DNA of 64,000 bases from Engelhardtia mirabilis (GTDB lineage: Bacteria; Planctomycetota; UBA1135; GCA-002686595). Positions 10,207 through 18,573 of this stretch are shown here, in pieces. The DNA lies in assembly GCF_007748095.1 (NCBI RefSeq), contig NZ_CP036287.1, positions 1,612,001 through 1,676,000 of the forward strand, in the 5' to 3' direction. How positions within the stretch are numbered: the stretch's first letter is position 1; every line of letters begins with the position of its first letter. The position numbers and the translations under genes are program-made. A model generated the notes under the pieces. That model saw only the letters and a program-made list of their open reading frames with translations, had not been told where the DNA came from and made no database searches.

Positions 10207-12117
10207 CTACTGCGGCCGGACCGTCGCCCCCAGGGCCGGCCCCGCGAAGACACCCAAACGCAGCGACGCGGAAAGGTGCTCGAGCAGCCGTTTTCCGCGC
10301 ACGCTCGTCCCACGATGGTCGACCGGCGGCGACCAGACGGCGATCCCCATGCGTCCCGGCACCACGGCGACGATCGCTCCCGAGACGCCGGACTTGGCGG
10401 GGATGCCGACGCTCCAGGCGAATTCACCAGACCCGTCGTGGAGGCCGCAGGTGTACATCACGCTGAGCGTGTCGCGCACGGCGCGCTGGCTGAGCAGGGG
10501 CGTCACGCCGGGGGCCGGGCGACCGCCGGCTGCGAGCAGCGCGCCCATGCGCGCCAGCCGAACGCAGTCGACTGTCACGCAGCACTGCTGGAGGTAGAGC
10601 TGCAAGGCAGCCTCTTCGTCGTCGACGCAGCCTGCCGCGCGCAGCAGGGCGGCGATGGCGCGGTTGCGATCGCCGGCCGTCCACTCGGCGTCGAGCAGCT
10701 CGGCGTCGACCCCGACTCGCTCGCCGGCCGCGCTGGAGAGGAACTCGAGCAGGCCCCGCAGCCGGGAGGCCTCGTCAGCGCCGGGGGCCAGGCCGGCCAC
10801 GGTGATGGCACCGGCATTGCCCAGGGGGTTGAAGGGGCGCCCGCTGCGCTGGTCGAGCTGCACCGCGTGGAACGGGTTGCCGCTGGGTTCGACCCCGACG
10901 CGGGCGTGGACCGCCTCTCGACCGAGCAGCTCGGTGGTGCGCGCGTAGGCGAAGGCGTTGGCCGTGGCTTGCATCGAGAAGCGCTCCGCGGAGTCGCCGC
11001 GCGCGACGACGGTGCCGTCGACGGTGCAGATCGCGACGCCGCAGCGCTCGGGGTCGACGCGCGCCAGCGGTGCCGCGTAGCTCGCCACCGTCCCGCGCCC
11101 CGCGACGTGGGGCACCTGTTCGAGGGCGTCGTCGATGGCCCGCTCCAGGTCCGCGGCCTCGTCGGTCGGGTGGTAGGCGGCGCTGCGCGGCCCGAAGACG
11201 TGCAGGCCGAGGCGCTCGTCCAGTTCGGCCAGGGCGGCGCGGGCGCGCAGGCTGGTGCCCGCCGCGTCGATCGGCGGCGAGAAGGCCGCCAGGCCCAGGC
11301 GGCCGGAGGCCACGGCGATCAGACCGCCGCTGACGCCGCTCTTGGCCGGCACGCCGAGGTCGAACAGGAAGCGGCCCATGGCGTCGTAGAGACCGCAGGT
11401 AGACATGACCGCCAGGACGCGCTGGTTGGCCTCGGGCGAGAGGGCCTGGACCCCGGTGGTGGGGCAGCGGCCGTGGTTGGCGAGGGTCCCGGCCATGACC
11501 GCTAGCTCGCGCACGTCGACGAGCGTCGCGCACTGGCGAAAGTAGAGGTCGAGGGTGGCGTCGACGGGGGCGGTCAGCACGCCGAAGTAGCGCAGGAGGT
11601 GGGCGATGGCTCGGTTGCGGTGCCCGTGTTCCCGCTCCGAGAGCCAGACCGGCACGTCCACTCCCAGGGGGCCGCGTCCGGCGCAGGTGCCGAGGAAGGT
11701 CAGGAGGCCCGCCAGGTCCGCTCCGGCCTCCAGCAGCAGGCCGGTGACGGCTATGGCCCCGGCGTTGACCATCGGGTTGTGGGGCAGGTGGCTGTCCTGC
11801 TCGAGGCGGATCATCGAGTCGAAGGCCTGGCCCGTGGGTTCCACGCCAACGTGGGCGTGGACCACTCCTTCTCCGAGTTGGTCCAGGGCCCAGCCATACA
11901 AGAAGGGCTTGGAGAGGGATTGCAGGGTGAAGGCGTGGGCCTCGTCGCCCGCGCTCGCAGCCGGTCCGTCCACGGAGCAGGCCGCGACGGCGAACAGCTC
12001 CGGGTCCACGGCAGCCAGTTCCGGGATGTAGGCGGCGGGCGCACCCCCGGCGGCTCCCGCGTGGTTCCGGTGGACCTGGGCCAGGAGGGCGCGCAGTCCG
12101 TCGAGCTGGTCGTCCAT
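10207..12117 (-). CDS. Tandem glutaminase fusion, second domain catalytically degenerate
   Basis: 636 residues made of two complete serine-dependent glutaminase domains (about 1-309 and 325-630); normal glutaminases have one domain of about 310. Glutaminase converts L-glutamine to glutamate and ammonia in the cytoplasm. Domain 1 keeps the catalytic set expected for the family: S67 and K70 (QSLSK), Y30, N118, E161, N168, Y192, Y244 and V262. Domain 2 keeps the ligand-side residues (Y347, N434, E478, N485, Y508, V578) but has A384 and N387 in place of the Ser/Lys pair and H560 in place of the catalytic Tyr, so it should be inactive. The start MDDQLDGL was chosen by family alignment; an ATG six codons upstream is possible. 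The gene is divergent from the transglutaminase-DUF2126 gene, with 92 bases between, and may share its regulation. Confidence 0.9.
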   Translation of the reverse strand: MDDQLDGLRALLAQVHRNHAGAAGGAPAAYIPELAAVDPELFAVAACSVDGPAASAGDEAHAFTLQSLSKPFLYGWALDQLGEGVVHAHVGVEPTGQAFDSMIRLEQDSHLPHNPMVNAGAIAVTGLLLEAGADLAGLLTFLGTCAGRGPLGVDVPVWLSEREHGHRNRAIAHLLRYFGVLTAPVDATLDLYFRQCATLVDVRELAVMAGTLANHGRCPTTGVQALSPEANQRVLAVMSTCGLYDAMGRFLFDLGVPAKSGVSGGLIAVASGRLGLAAFSPPIDAAGTSLRARAALAELDERLGLHVFGPRSAAYHPTDEAADLERAIDDALEQVPHVAGRGTVASYAAPLARVDPERCGVAICTVDGTVVARGDSAERFSMQATANAFAYARTTELLGREAVHARVGVEPSGNPFHAVQLDQRSGRPFNPLGNAGAITVAGLAPGADEASRLRGLLEFLSSAAGERVGVDAELLDAEWTAGDRNRAIAALLRAAGCVDDEEAALQLYLQQCCVTVDCVRLARMGALLAAGGRPAPGVTPLLSQRAVRDTLSVMYTCGLHDGSGEFAWSVGIPAKSGVSGAIVAVVPGRMGIAVWSPPVDHRGTSVRGKRLLEHLSASLRLGVFAGPALGATVRPQ

Positions 12118-12209
12118 GGCGCCGATTGTCGCCATCGGTCCGGTCCGGCGCCATGCGGGCGCAGCGTCGCTTGGTGAATCTGCGGGAACTCGTCTAAGCT
12201 GCGGCCCTG

Positions 12210-15200
12210 ATGGGAATCCGAGTCGCAATCAACCACAAGACGGTCTACCGCTACGACCGCTCGATCCGACTCGGGCCGCAGGTGGTGCGGCTCCGGCCGG
12301 CACCGCACTGTCGGACGCCGATCCTCTCGTACTCGTTGCGGGCGGAGCCGGCCAAGCACTTCATCAACTGGCAGCAGGACCCCCAGAGCAACTACCAAGC
12401 GCGCCTGGTCTTTCCGGACAAGACGCGACACTTGGAGCTCGAGGTCGACCTGGTGGCGGAGTTGGAGGTGGTCAACCCCTTCGACTTCTTCCTGGAGCCC
12501 GCGGCCGAGACCTATCCCATCGAGTACGACGAGGGCCTGGCGCAGCAGCTCGTGCCGTACCTGAAGTCGGGGCCCCAGGGCGAGCGCTTCGAGCGCTACC
12601 TGGCCAAGTTCGACCGGGCCGAGGTCAAGACGATCGACTTCATCGTCGGCTTCAACCAGCAGGTCAACGCGGACCTGAGTTACGTGCTGCGCTACGAGCA
12701 GAACCTGCAGACGCCGGAGGAGACCCTCGAGCTGGGCCGCGGCGCCTGCCGGGACTTCGCCTGGCTGCAGGTGCATCTGCTGCGGCGCCTGGGCTTCGCG
12801 GCGCGCTTCGCCTCGGGCTACTCGGTGCAGTTGGCCCCCGACATCAAGTCCCTGGACGGGCCCTCGGGTGTCAGCGCCGACATCGTCGACCTGCACGCCT
12901 GGGTCGAGGTCTACCTGCCCGGCGCCGGCTGGATCGGTCTCGACGGGACCTGCGGCCTGATGGCGGGCGAGGGGCACATCCCCCTGGCCTGCAGCGCCGA
13001 GCCCGAGGACGCAGCTCCGATCAGCGGCGCCCTCGACGAGTGCGAGGTCGAGTTCGAGATCGTGATGACCGTCGAGCGCATCGCCGAGAGCCCGCGGCAC
13101 ACGCGCCCCTACTCCGAGGAGACCTGGGAGCAGATCCTCGAGTGCGGGGCGGCGGTCGACCGCGAGCTGGAGCGCGGCGACGTGCGCCTGACCCAGGGTG
13201 GCGAGCCGACCTTCGTCTCGATCGACGACTACGTCGGCGAGGAGTGGACCACCGACGCCCTCGGCGATCGCAAGCGCTTCCTGTCCGAGGAGCTGGTGCG
13301 CCGCCTGCGCGAGCGCTGGTCCCCCGGCGGCGCCCTGCACTACGGACAGGGCAAGTGGTACCCGGGCGAGTCCCTGCCGCGCTGGGCCCTGGCCTGCTAC
13401 TGGCGCACCGACGGCGAGCCGCTGTGGAAGGACCTGCGCTGGCTGGCCGCGCCCGACGACGCGGGCGCCGCCGGCGCCGACGAGGCGGGGGAGTTCGCCC
13501 GCGCCCTCGCCGCGCGCCTGGGCGCCGAGGTCGACCACGTGATCCCCGCCTACGAGGACCCGATCTACTTTGCCTGGCGCGAGGGCAAGTTGCCGATCAA
13601 CCTCGAGCCCGGCGACAAGCGCCTCGAAGACCCGGAGGAGCGCGAGCGCATGCGGCGCACCTTCGACCGGGGCCTCTCGGTGCCGGTGGGGTGGGTACTG
13701 CCGATCGAGCGCGTGGCCCGCGGCGACGGCATGGTCTGGCGCAGCGAGCTGTGGATGCTGCGCGCCCAGCGCGTGCTGCTGGCGCCGGGCGACTCGCCGG
13801 TGGGCCTGCGCCTGCCCCTGGGCTCGCTGCCCTGGACGCCCCCGTCGAAGCGGCCCGTGCCCGCGATCCCCGATCCCCTGGAGCCGCGCCAACCCCTGCC
13901 GCCGCGCGAGGCCCTGGGCCAGCTGCGGGTGTCGGCGCACCTGGAGCCGCTGGAGCCCGGCAAGCAGCCGGAGCCCGAGACCCACGGCCGCGGCACCGCC
14001 GTCCCGGGCGAGATCCGCTCGGCCCTGACGGTGGAGTCGCGGGGCGGGCGGGTGCACGTCTTCCTGCCGCCGACACACACCCTCGAGGACTACGTGGACC
14101 TCCTCGCCTCGATCGAGGAGACGGCCGCGGAGCTCGAGCAACCGGTCATCGTCGAGGGCTACGAGCCGCCCGCCGATCCGCGCCTGCGCGTGTTCAAGGT
14201 CACGCCCGACCCCGGCGTGATCGAGGTCAACGTGCAACCGGCGGCGAGCTGGGACGAGCTGGTCTCGATCACCACCGAGCTCTACGAAGAGGCGCGCCAG
14301 AACCGCCTGGGCACGGACAAGTTCATGGTCGACGGGCGCGTCGTCGGCACCGGCGGTGGCAACCACGTGGTGATGGGCGGCGTGACGGCGGCCGACAGCC
14401 CCTTCCTGCGGCGGCCGCACCTCCTGCGCTCGATCCTGGGCTTCTGGAACAACCACCCGTCGCTCAGCTACCTCTTCTCGAGCCTGTTCGTGGGGCCGAC
14501 CAGCCAGGCGCCGCGCATCGACGAGAGTCGGGCGGACGGCATCTACGAGCTGGAGATCGCCTTCGCCCAGGTGCCCGAAGAGGGGCCGATCTCGCCCTGG
14601 ATCGTCGATCGCATCTTCCGCGACCTGTTGGTGGACTCCTCGGGCAACACCCACCGCTCCGAGGTCTGCATCGACAAGCTCTACTCCCCCGACAGCAGCA
14701 GCGGCCGGCTGGGTCTGGTGGAGTTCCGCTGCTTCGAGATGCCGGCCCACGGGCGCATGAGCCTGGCCCAACAGCTGCTCCTGCGCGCGATCATCGCTCG
14801 CTTCTGGGACCGGCCCTATCGCGCGCCCCTGCGTCGCTGGGGTACAGCCCTGCACGAGCGGTTCCTGTTGCCCTGGTTCTGCTGGCGCGACCTCTTGGAC
14901 CTGTTGGCCGAGGTCTCCGAGGGGGACCGCCGCCTCGACCCCGAGTGGTTCCGTCCGCACTTCGAGTTCCGCTTCCCGCGCATCGGCGCGGTGCAGTGGG
15001 ATCGGACCGAGCTCGAGCTGCGGATCGCCCAGGAGCCCTGGAACGTGACCGGCGAGGATCCCGGTGGCGGCGGCACCGTGCGCTACGTGGACTCCTCGGT
15101 GGAGCGCGTGCAGGTGCGGGTCACGGGCTTCGACGAGAGCCGCTACGACGTGGCCTGCAACGGCGTGCGCGTGCCCCTGCACTCGACCGGATCTCCCGGC

Positions 15201-15512
15201 GAGTTCGTCGCCGGAGTCCGCTTCCGCGCCTGGCGGCCGCCGCGCTGTCTGCACCCGACGATCGACGTGCACGCGCCGCTGGTGTTCGACCTGGTCGATC
15301 GCTGGTCCGGCCGCGCGGTGGCCGGCTGCACCTACCACGTCAGCCACCCGGGCGGACGCCACCACGAGGAGCCGCCGGTCAACCACCTCGAGGCCGAGAC
15401 GCGCCGCCGCGAGCGCTTCTTCGCCAACGGGCACACGCCGGGGCCGTTCGAGCCCGTCGATCTGGAGCCGAGCGCCGAGTTCCCGCTGACGTTGGATCTG
15501 CGCCGGCTCTAG
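12210..15512 (+). CDS. Transglutaminase-like protein fused to DUF2126
   Basis: 1100 residues. The N-terminal half is a bacterial transglutaminase/protease-like domain (begins MGIRVAINHKTVYRYDRS), with the papain-like triad visible as C180 (GACRDFAW), H229 (LHAWVEVY) and D245 (GLDGTCG). From about residue 320 onward (RLTQGGEPTFVSIDDY) the protein is DUF2126. Published comparative genomics of amidoligases placed DUF2126 with predicted peptide-forming ligases related to glutamine synthetase/gamma-glutamylcysteine synthetase, found together with transglutaminase, alpha-E and circularly permuted ATP-grasp proteins. The same partners lie convergently next door. The predicted role is formation and cleavage of a modified peptide or amide; the substrate is unknown. 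The 3' end carries a 26-bp tandem repeat that duplicates the last codons and the stop. Confidence 0.9.
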   Translation: MGIRVAINHKTVYRYDRSIRLGPQVVRLRPAPHCRTPILSYSLRAEPAKHFINWQQDPQSNYQARLVFPDKTRHLELEVDLVAELEVVNPFDFFLEPAAETYPIEYDEGLAQQLVPYLKSGPQGERFERYLAKFDRAEVKTIDFIVGFNQQVNADLSYVLRYEQNLQTPEETLELGRGACRDFAWLQVHLLRRLGFAARFASGYSVQLAPDIKSLDGPSGVSADIVDLHAWVEVYLPGAGWIGLDGTCGLMAGEGHIPLACSAEPEDAAPISGALDECEVEFEIVMTVERIAESPRHTRPYSEETWEQILECGAAVDRELERGDVRLTQGGEPTFVSIDDYVGEEWTTDALGDRKRFLSEELVRRLRERWSPGGALHYGQGKWYPGESLPRWALACYWRTDGEPLWKDLRWLAAPDDAGAAGADEAGEFARALAARLGAEVDHVIPAYEDPIYFAWREGKLPINLEPGDKRLEDPEERERMRRTFDRGLSVPVGWVLPIERVARGDGMVWRSELWMLRAQRVLLAPGDSPVGLRLPLGSLPWTPPSKRPVPAIPDPLEPRQPLPPREALGQLRVSAHLEPLEPGKQPEPETHGRGTAVPGEIRSALTVESRGGRVHVFLPPTHTLEDYVDLLASIEETAAELEQPVIVEGYEPPADPRLRVFKVTPDPGVIEVNVQPAASWDELVSITTELYEEARQNRLGTDKFMVDGRVVGTGGGNHVVMGGVTAADSPFLRRPHLLRSILGFWNNHPSLSYLFSSLFVGPTSQAPRIDESRADGIYELEIAFAQVPEEGPISPWIVDRIFRDLLVDSSGNTHRSEVCIDKLYSPDSSSGRLGLVEFRCFEMPAHGRMSLAQQLLLRAIIARFWDRPYRAPLRRWGTALHERFLLPWFCWRDLLDLLAEVSEGDRRLDPEWFRPHFEFRFPRIGAVQWDRTELELRIAQEPWNVTGEDPGGGGTVRYVDSSVERVQVRVTGFDESRYDVACNGVRVPLHSTGSPGEFVAGVRFRAWRPPRCLHPTIDVHAPLVFDLVDRWSGRAVAGCTYHVSHPGGRHHEEPPVNHLEAETRRRERFFANGHTPGPFEPVDLEPSAEFPLTLDLRRL

Positions 15513-15593
15513 CCGGGATGGATCTGCGCCGGCTCTAACCGGGATGGATCTGCGCCGGCTCTAACCGGGGCGGATCTGCGCTGGGGCCAGCCG
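15494..15593 (+). repeat. 26-bp tandem repeat duplicating a gene 3' end and stop codon
   Basis: Four copies of a 26-base unit beginning GGATCTGCGC start at 15494, 15520, 15546 and 15572; the last is diverged. The first copy encodes the final residues (DLRRL-stop) of the transglutaminase-DUF2126 protein. Copies two and three each read as ATG GAT CTG CGC CGG CTC TAA, a six-codon mini-frame repeating the protein's C-terminus with its own stop. Slipped-strand duplication is the simplest origin. Confidence 0.9.
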
Positions 15594-15624
15594 CGGGGGA
15601 GCCCGCTTCTCTCCGGTAGCGAAC

Positions 15625-15651
15625 CGCGGGGGGCAGGGTGCCCCCCCCGCG
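15625..15651. terminator. Bidirectional hairpin between convergent genes
   Basis: CGCGGGGGGCA (15625-15635) pairs with TGCCCCCCCCGCG (15639-15651) around a short loop, with a two-base bulge. It lies between the stops of two convergent genes. No U-tract follows, as is usual in high-GC genomes, so intrinsic termination is inferred from position and stability only. Confidence 0.55.
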
Positions 15652-15661
15652 ACCTCGCGCC

Positions 15662-17578
15662 TCAGTCCGCCTGGCGCTCGACGCGCACTTCGGTCATGAG
15701 CTGCTCGGTGCCGCCGCCGCGGTAGATCGTGCCCGAGGTCGGGGTCGCGTCGCGGTAGTTGCGCCCGCAGGCCACGCGCACGTGGTCCAGCTCCGCCAGG
15801 CAGCCGTTGGTGGGGTCGAAGCCCTGCCAACCGAACCAGGGCAGGTAGACCTCGGCCCAGGCGTGCGAGGCGTCGGACTGCAGGGTGTTCTCGTAGTCCT
15901 TGCTCGTGTCGATGTAGCCGACCCGGTAGCGGGCGGGCACGCCGATCAGTCGCGCCAGGCAGATCAGCAGGTTGGCAAAGTCCTGACAGACGCCGCGGCG
16001 CGTGGTGTAGACCTCGAACGGCGTGGTCTCGACGGTGGTCGAGCCCTGCACGTAGGCGTAGTCCTTGTTGATCGTCCGGTTCATGTCGAGCAGGGACTCG
16101 GCCAGGTCGTAGTCCTGGCGCTCGACGAAGCCCATGGCGTACTCGAACAGCTCGCGCAATTGCGTCTCGGGCAACTCGTGGGACAACAGGTACGGCGTCA
16201 TCATCTGACGCTGCCAGGGCATCCACACCAGCGGGATCGTGCTGCGCCGCACCGGCGAGTGGATTGTGCGGCGGGGGTCGACTCGCACCCTCACCAGGCT
16301 GGTGCTGACCAGCTTCAGGGCCGAGTAGGGGCGCTCCAGGTCGAAGCTGGCCACCTCGTTGCCGAAGACGTCCTCGTAACGGTGCAGGCTGGTCTGGGGC
16401 TCGATCGCCAGGTCGTACTCGAGCAACTCCTGGAAGCGATCGACCACAGGCCGCAGGCGCAGGACGTGAGTGCTGCGCTCGATCGGCTTCTCGTAGCTGT
16501 AGCTCGTCTCGTGGTGGACGCGGTACAGGCGCGACTCGGAGTGAGAGCCGACCACCGTGCCGCCGGCGGAGTGAACGACCGGCGCCACGCCGCCCATGTT
16601 CTGGACCTGGACCAGGTTGGTCGCAGGCAGGGGCTTGGGCGGCAGGTTGCCCGTGGCGGACTGCTGGTGGGCCTGGGCGCCGTGCTCGGGACCCTGGGCC
16701 GTGGCGGGCGCCGACGAGGCCACCAGCGCCGGAGACGGAGCGGGCGTCGGCAGGTCGAGGCCGGGGGGCGTCGCCTCGGTCCCGGAGCTGTCCCACTCGA
16801 TACCACCCCGGCGCAGGACCAGCATCTGTCCGGGCTGCAGGCCCGTCCACTCGTCGTCGGACAGCGCCGCCGTGGCGACGATGATCCCGGTCCGGTTCTC
16901 GTCGCGGGCGTCGGAGAGGTCGAGTTCGATGTCGTCGTTCTCGAGCACGGATGTCGCGTGGGGCGGCTTGCGACGGATCCAGTGCATCGGGTTGTAGAGG
17001 TCCTTGTCCTGGTAGACCAACAGGTCGAGACCGTCGCTGATCACGATGTTGGCGGTCCCCAGTTGGTTGACCTGGGTGAACCAGCCACGGATCCGCTCCC
17101 AACCGGCGTCGGCCAGACGACGCGCCCCCGCCTCGCGCAGGCGATCGAGCAGCCAGCACAGGATGTGCTCGCTGTCGGTGTGCCCGACCGGCCCGTGGAC
17201 CTGGTCCAGGCCCAAGGGCAGGTTCGCGGCGTAGTCGCCGTTCAGCCAGCCGTTGTGGGTCAGCACCCAACTGCGGCCCGCGAAGCGTCGATCGAAGGGG
17301 TGGGTGTCCTCCTGGGAGACGCGCCGGGCGGCGCCGCGCAGGTTGCCCAGGAAGATCGTGGAGCGGAACCGCGGCCATTCACGCAGCATGGCCGTCATGG
17401 CGTCGTCGCCATGGGAGGTCGGATCCTTGATCGTCACGACCTCGAGCTCGTCGGGTGGATACCAGGCGACGCCCCATCCGAACTTGGCCGAGGAGCCGCC
17501 CGTCTGCTTGGACTGCCAACGCAGGGTGATCCTCGGCGTGGCCGGGGCATCGAAGGACATGGCCAGCAGGCGCGTCAT
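15662..17578 (-). CDS. Class II amidotransferase-like (Thr2) fused to transglutaminase
   Basis: 638 residues with two domains. Residues 1 to about 280 match YafJ-type class II glutamine amidotransferases (Ntn hydrolases): GWGVAWY, NLRGAARR, THPFDRRF, the HNG loop and GHTDSEH. The family nucleophile is Cys2 (MCxxL); here the start reads ATG ACG CGC CTG, MTRLLAMSF, so residue 2 is Thr. A Pro/Ala/Gln-rich linker (about 280-345) leads to a transglutaminase domain with the triad C531 (GVCQDFAN), H572 (SHAWAEVY) and D588 (GFDPTNG). The ATG overlaps the stop of the alpha-E gene (ATGA), which fixes the start. As third gene of the ATP-grasp operon it probably hydrolyses or trims the product made by the ligases. 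Thr can serve as nucleophile in Ntn hydrolases such as proteasome subunits, but activity here is unproven. Confidence 0.85.
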   Translation of the reverse strand: MTRLLAMSFDAPATPRITLRWQSKQTGGSSAKFGWGVAWYPPDELEVVTIKDPTSHGDDAMTAMLREWPRFRSTIFLGNLRGAARRVSQEDTHPFDRRFAGRSWVLTHNGWLNGDYAANLPLGLDQVHGPVGHTDSEHILCWLLDRLREAGARRLADAGWERIRGWFTQVNQLGTANIVISDGLDLLVYQDKDLYNPMHWIRRKPPHATSVLENDDIELDLSDARDENRTGIIVATAALSDDEWTGLQPGQMLVLRRGGIEWDSSGTEATPPGLDLPTPAPSPALVASSAPATAQGPEHGAQAHQQSATGNLPPKPLPATNLVQVQNMGGVAPVVHSAGGTVVGSHSESRLYRVHHETSYSYEKPIERSTHVLRLRPVVDRFQELLEYDLAIEPQTSLHRYEDVFGNEVASFDLERPYSALKLVSTSLVRVRVDPRRTIHSPVRRSTIPLVWMPWQRQMMTPYLLSHELPETQLRELFEYAMGFVERQDYDLAESLLDMNRTINKDYAYVQGSTTVETTPFEVYTTRRGVCQDFANLLICLARLIGVPARYRVGYIDTSKDYENTLQSDASHAWAEVYLPWFGWQGFDPTNGCLAELDHVRVACGRNYRDATPTSGTIYRGGGTEQLMTEVRVERQAD

Positions 17579-18573
17579 TGGGGGCTTTCCGGCGCGCTGA
17601 GCGACGCCTCGTCGAAGTCGAAGAACTCCACGTGCACCGCGTTGCAGACCTCGGCCAGGGAGTCGATCACCCGCGTCAAGGCCTCGTGCAGCTCGCCTTC
17701 GCGCATGTCCGCGACCTCGAGGCTGGAGACCATCGCGCGCAGTTGGCCGAGCATGCGGGGCGTGTTGCGCTGGGGCATCAGGACGGTGCTGCCCACCTCT
17801 TCGGCCAGGATGCGAGAGAGGGCATGCTCGGCCCGCTCGATGCAGTGCAGGATCGAGCGCGGGAAGGCCGGATCGCCGACCAGGAAGGTCGCGATGTTCT
17901 TGCCCGAGAAGGAGCGGCCGCGCTTCAGGAAAGCCTCGATGCCGCTGCAGGAGCGCAGGATCGCGTGCCAAGGGCCGAAGTCGACCACGGTCGACTCGTC
18001 CGCGTCGGCCACCGCTTCCATGTGGTAGCGCACGTCGAGGATCCGCGAGGTCATGCCGGCACGCTCGAGCTGCATGCCGAGCCGCATGAAGTCCAGGGGC
18101 TCCTCGTGCAGCATGGTGTCGGGCGCGGTCCCGCGGAAGCCCTGGATCGAGCGCTCCAGCGCCTCGAAGAAGTCGCTGCGGTCGACGTCGTAGCTGCGCT
18201 TGCTGCCAGGGCCCTGGAGCCAGAGCCAGATCAGGTTCACGCTCTCCCACATCTCGCGGCTGATCGTCTCGCGGATCGTGCGCGCGTTGTCCCGCGCGGC
18301 GCGGATCGAGCTGATGATCGAAGCCGGGTTCTCCTCGTCCCAGGTCAGGTAGCGCTGGACCAGCTCGCCGTCGGACGCGGCCCCCTCTCCGAAGCGCTCG
18401 CGGAAGCGCGGCATCTCGCCGGTCACCACCAGCACCGGCTCCCAGGACTCGGCCACGCCTCCGCCGGAATCGAGCACGTGAGACAGGTTGACGCCGATCG
18501 CTCCGGCGGTGTTGTCCGCGCGCTCGAGGTAGCGCAGCATCCAGAAACAGCTCTCAGCGACTCGCGAGATCAC
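17575..18573 (-). CDS. Alpha-E domain protein (DUF403)
   Basis: 332 residues, mostly alpha-helical, beginning VISRVAESCFWMLRYLERAD, the characteristic N-terminus of alpha-E proteins. The start is GTG and overlaps the stop of the ATP-grasp gene (GTGA); its own stop overlaps the next start (ATGA), so the three genes form a tightly coupled operon. Alpha-E proteins have no established enzymatic activity. They co-occur, often fused, with circularly permuted ATP-grasp and transglutaminase proteins and are thought to assist the ligase reaction or bind its peptide substrate. A longer frame upstream is only the antisense shadow of the neighbour. Confidence 0.9.
   Translation of the reverse strand: MISRVAESCFWMLRYLERADNTAGAIGVNLSHVLDSGGGVAESWEPVLVVTGEMPRFRERFGEGAASDGELVQRYLTWDEENPASIISSIRAARDNARTIRETISREMWESVNLIWLWLQGPGSKRSYDVDRSDFFEALERSIQGFRGTAPDTMLHEEPLDFMRLGMQLERAGMTSRILDVRYHMEAVADADESTVVDFGPWHAILRSCSGIEAFLKRGRSFSGKNIATFLVGDPAFPRSILHCIERAEHALSRILAEEVGSTVLMPQRNTPRMLGQLRAMVSSLEVADMREGELHEALTRVIDSLAEVCNAVHVEFFDFDEASLSAPESPQ

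Noticed and set aside
12116..15538. Long plus-strand frame of 1140 codons, and similar long frames elsewhere on both strands
   Set aside because: These are shadows of real genes in a GC-rich sequence: Arg/Pro/Gly-rich, no domains, overlapping well-recognised proteins in another frame.
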